Source: Multifurca ochricompacta
Lineage: Eukaryota; Basidiomycota; Agaricomycetes; Russulales; Russulaceae
Assembly: GCA_022496185.1 (NCBI GenBank)
Contig: WTXG01000008.1
Span: 496,001 to 560,000, forward strand
Length of the DNA: 64,000 bases
Direction: 5' to 3'
Under the pieces are notes generated by a model that ran no database searches, was not told the DNA's origin, and was given only the letters and a program-made list of their open reading frames with translations. The translations under genes and the position numbers were made by a program. This document shows, one piece after another, positions 61,076-64,000 of this stretch (its first letter is position 1; every line of letters starts with the position of its first letter).

Positions 61076-62213
61076 TATGACACCGAATGGAAACTACAAA
61101 GGACAACAAAGGGAAATGGGTAAAGACGGGTTGGGGTGAAGTGAACTGCGGGCACGAAGCTGAGGGAGAGAAAAAAACAGCAACAGTGAGAAAAGGTTGT
61201 GGGAATGACATGATTCAGGTTTTTATACTTAAAAAACACACACACACACAAACTATTTTTATTTTTAAACTAAACCTAAAAATAAATAAATAAAATAAAT
61301 AAAATATATATATGAATTTGTTGTTCCTTCCCTTCGCTTCCTTTCACTTCCCTTCGCTTCCCTCTTCCGAGTGTCGAGGCGAGAGCATTAAGCATCTCAC
61401 GCAACGCATTGAAATATTGTCAGGAAGAAGGGTTCCTTATTCGTTACCTTTCTACCTTGTCCGCAGTCCGCAACCACCGCAGCTTTTAATTTGTCCATGT
61501 GGCTTTCTCTCTCTTCCCTTTGAGTTTACCTTTTTTCCGAGATGAGCTGAGGGCTGCCCTTGGGAAGGTGGATACTTGGATGATTGTCGTTGTCGGAGTC
61601 GGTGTACAGTGCCCGCTTCCGACAGTCAGTCTATAAGCTTACGCGTCCAATTGTGTGCTGTGCTGTGTGATTATAGATTATTAGATTATACTTATACTTA
61701 TACAACTTATGCCACCAACGAGGCCTACGATTGCGAATTAATCTACGTGTTCTACACGTTGTCCTACCCTACCGACCTAGTGGTCTATGTATAATAAAAT
61801 AGAAAGAACCCCTCGGTTGACTGACCTACTCAATTGATGCCAGAGCTCACATGTAGTTGTCGGATTTCCAGTTACTCAGGTAACTTCGAGCTATCTAATC
61901 TCCTCTCCTCCTCTTCGTCTTGATTATAATATTCACTCACTCCCACCCGTTCACATTCCCATTTACAAAACATACATAACACACAAAAACTCTTGCCAAG
62001 TTGAATATTTCATGCAACATCTAATCCCGTTGAACCCTGTCCCTGTCCCTGGACAATGCACCCGTCGGTTCTTTTCTTTTTATTGACGTTATTTTCAGTG
62101 TAGCCGGCTTCCGTTTCCATTACGAGTTCGCGCTTCGCTTCTATTGATACAGGCACCCCGATTTTGGCAAAGTCATGTCTATCCCTACTTCTACTACCCT
62201 ACAATGGGCTTTA
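61076..62213. other. Intergenic region upstream of the GPI-protein gene
   Basis: 1.1 kb without a supported gene. It contains (CA)n at 61236-61250, AAAT/AT runs at 61278-61315, and a (CTTCC)-like tract at 61324-61372 in mirror arrangement. It should hold the GPI-protein promoter and the 3' flank of the EEP gene. Confidence 0.5.
61221..61228 (-). promoter_or_regulatory. TATA-like box of the GPI-protein gene
   Basis: The minus strand reads GTATAAAA about 145 bp upstream of the ATG at 61075, a plausible distance for a fungal core promoter with a 100-nt leader. It is followed by a CA repeat and AT-rich DNA. The call rests on motif and position only. Confidence 0.45.
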
Positions 62214-63122
62214 TCAAACCTCCACTTGGCACGCCAAACCATAGTGATCGCTCACCCAACCACCGCTTGGTATCTCTACCCCTACTGCCACCCTCCTCAC
62301 ATTCTTGATCTTGAGGTCGCTCCCTCTTGTATACAAAATCTTATCTAACCTACCTGGGGGAAATACACATCTTGGCTGATGCCCCCATGTCACCCCGTCT
62401 TCCTCCATGTTCTCTCTGAGTTCCCAAGCATCCGACAACCCATTCACTTCTGCGAGCGTCTCATCAGACGGCGCAATCGCGTTCATATCCCCACATACAA
62501 TCCCACTCCACATGTCGCCATCTTTCAGCAAATCTGCGATCACCTCCATCTGTATAACACGTCCTGATGTACCCTGAGGCAACGACTCGAGGTGCGTGTT
62601 GACCACCCGTAGGACGCGTGCACGGGGCTCCTCTCCACCTATCGCCACATCTGTCACCAGCGCGTTCCTCCACATCCGACTTTCCCCAAAATGGACACAG
62701 ATGGATCCCACCAATGGCGCGCTCCGTGCGACGAGCGTCACAGTTCCGTATGTCGCGTGTCTTGGCCAACCAACCACCGGATCACCCGGCACGACCATGA
62801 ACCACGCTCTGACCCATGGGTGCGCGAGCAGCGTACCAAATGCTCCGACGGCGATTTCTTGCAGCAGGATCAGGCACGGTGGCGGTTGGCCGCCCTTGTA
62901 ATCTGGGAACGCGTGGAATTGAAGATAATTAAGCGCGGCCGTAAGGCGCTGCGTGACGTTAGGGGCGGCGAAGTCAACGTTCCATGTAATGAGGGTCAGG
63001 GAGGTAGGAAGGCTATCTGTCGCATATAAAGCCTCGCTATCGTAAGGTGCTTGCGGGGCGTACTCCCATTGGCCTGATGATGTAAACCAAATCGCTCGGA
63101 CCTGAACAACAGTGTCGGTCAT
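62214..63122 (-). CDS. Endonuclease/exonuclease/phosphatase-fold enzyme, TDP2-like
   Basis: A single 302-codon exon from an ATG at 63122. The EEP catalytic motifs are in order: LTLITWNVDFAAP, CLILLQEI (Glu for Mg), RVVNTHLES, SGIVCGDMNAI (general-acid/Asn) and GGWVSDHYGLACQ (Asp-His pair). Length and motif spelling (TWNVD, LQE, THLES, GDMN, SDH) are closest to TDP2-type 5'-tyrosyl-DNA phosphodiesterases, which remove topoisomerase II adducts, but related lineages act on inositol phosphates or RNA, so the substrate is open. No signal peptide or targeting tail is visible. It is unusual in this window for lacking introns. The gap to the next minus-strand gene is 182 bp. Confidence 0.85.
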   Translation of the reverse strand: MTDTVVQVRAIWFTSSGQWEYAPQAPYDSEALYATDSLPTSLTLITWNVDFAAPNVTQRLTAALNYLQFHAFPDYKGGQPPPCLILLQEIAVGAFGTLLAHPWVRAWFMVVPGDPVVGWPRHATYGTVTLVARSAPLVGSICVHFGESRMWRNALVTDVAIGGEEPRARVLRVVNTHLESLPQGTSGRVIQMEVIADLLKDGDMWSGIVCGDMNAIAPSDETLAEVNGLSDAWELRENMEEDGVTWGHQPRCVFPPGRLDKILYTRGSDLKIKNVRRVAVGVEIPSGGWVSDHYGLACQVEV

Positions 63123-63304
63123 GACTGTCTCGAACGTCTAGTGTGACGATGATGAAGGGAATATGAGTCAAGGAGTCAAGGATCGTTCGGTGTGTCAACT
63201 CCGAGTATGAAAGTTACGCCCCCCTCCGACGGCCTCTTATAGTTATAGTTAGTTGAAGCGATGCCACAAATGGAAACCAGGTAATGAGGCTAGTGTGAAG
63301 TAAT

Positions 63305-64000
63305 CTACAACTCCTCTGCCGCACGCTCAACTGTGTCCCAGCCTTCCGCTACCTTTTCCACTACAAACGCTGCGAGGACATTCGCCTTCACTTTGATCTC
63401 GTCGAGCTTTGCGGGAGTCAAGCTGCGCTTTTTCAAGATAGTCCCGAGGCTACACAATTTGAAACGACGTCAATGCGTTTACATCAAAGACCGACGTGCA
63501 AGAGGTGAACACACCGCTTTGATTCTTTGGTAATATAATCCTCTGTTCCATTCACCACCTTCTCCATCACTCGTAAGTAGTGATAGACAGAGGGGCCAAC
63601 TTCTGCAGCAAGGGTAGATGCTTCTTTGTATACGGCGTCGCGTGTGGTGCCATGAGCACTGAAGAACTTCATGGCAAGCGAATCAAACACAGAGTTACGA
63701 CCAGCCTGATGTGATAGAAAAGTGTTTGCAATCGTGGCGGTGTTGAGGAACATGAACACCTACTTGGTCGTTTAGACCGCCGCCCACGGCGCGGTGAGTA
63801 CCACACTTTTCATTCAAAAACTCTACAAAGTCGGCCTCCTTACGACCACCCTCGTACGCCACAGGCTCCCCACCCTTGGGGAAAAACTTAATAGTGGGAA
63901 AGGATTGGATGCCATACTTAAGCGCGAGAGGGCGGTTGGCCTCAGAATCGGCATCAATATTTGCGACGATACACTGTGAAGGTGTCAACATTAACGAATG
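63305..64000 (-). CDS. ERp38-type protein disulfide isomerase, 5' part missing (runs off right edge)
   Basis: The visible part starts in the second thioredoxin-like domain: IVANIDADSEANRPLALKYG, IQSFPTIKFFPKGGEPVAYE, GGRKEADFVEFLNEKCGTHR. An intron leads to AGRNSVFDSLAMKFFSAHGT and ASTLAAEVGPSVYHYLRVME, then LTPAKLDEIKVKANVLAAFV, which form an ERp29-like helical C-terminal domain. The protein ends VERAAEEL at 63305. This order (Trx, Trx, ERp29c) is that of fungal ERp38 isomerases in the endoplasmic reticulum; the end is EEL, reminiscent of a weak retention signal. The CxxC sites, signal peptide and start lie to the right of the window. Confidence 0.88.

Overview
This window looks like a nuclear segment of a filamentous basidiomycete, most likely an agaricomycete. 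The genes are dense and split by many short (about 47-80 nt) GT-AG introns, often with a CTRAY-like branch site. Several products belong to families I know mainly from mushrooms (DUF6534 membrane proteins, an F-box/LysM/hypothetical set, Ser/Thr-rich GPI proteins). I see no bacterial operon, no CRISPR array, no rRNA or tRNA, and no recognisable transposon. Multi-exon genes are given as one start-end span; exon edges are stated where I could solve them.

Layout. 1-2,404: an FHA-domain gene running off the left edge (-) and, divergent from it, an eight-exon XLF/NHEJ1 homologue (+). 2,405-7,916: gene-poor DNA with many six-base tandem repeats. 7,917-20,081: MIM1/TOM13-type outer-membrane import protein (+), a cytochrome b5-acyl-CoA dehydrogenase fusion ending in a peroxisomal AKL tail (-), a LysM protein (-), a SelO-type protein AMPylase (-) sharing a 68-bp promoter with a periplasmic-binding-protein-like gene (+), and an F-box-like protein (-). 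21,182-29,874: DUF6534 membrane protein, IWS1/SPN1 elongation factor, a Ser-rich hypothetical, a tiny two-helix membrane protein and a TPR protein. 30,330-34,907: telomerase reverse transcriptase with all core motifs. 35,785-51,836: RNase H2 subunit A, two hypothetical or coiled-coil genes, an RMND1/DUF155 protein, an ACL4-type TPR chaperone, a hypothetical, SVF1, OMA1-like M48 protease and SART1/SNU66. 52,302-57,593: a cytosolic-type GH13 alpha-amylase facing a sugar transporter. 60,013-64,000: a GPI-anchored KRE9-like protein, a TDP2-like nuclease/phosphatase and the 3' part of an ERp38-type disulfide isomerase.

Themes. Mitochondrial and peroxisomal upkeep (MIM1, SelO, RMND1-like, OMA1, b5-ACAD), genome maintenance (XLF, TERT, RNase H2A, the EEP enzyme) and RNA or transcription (IWS1, SNU66) dominate. 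Amylase plus sugar transporter is a plausible small carbohydrate-use pair.

A caveat runs through the window. At least nine otherwise well-conserved reading frames are broken by a single missing or extra base, mostly in homopolymers or short repeats. This looks more like uncorrected long-read assembly indels than nine pseudogenes, so affected genes are annotated across the breaks. No repaired sequences are given.
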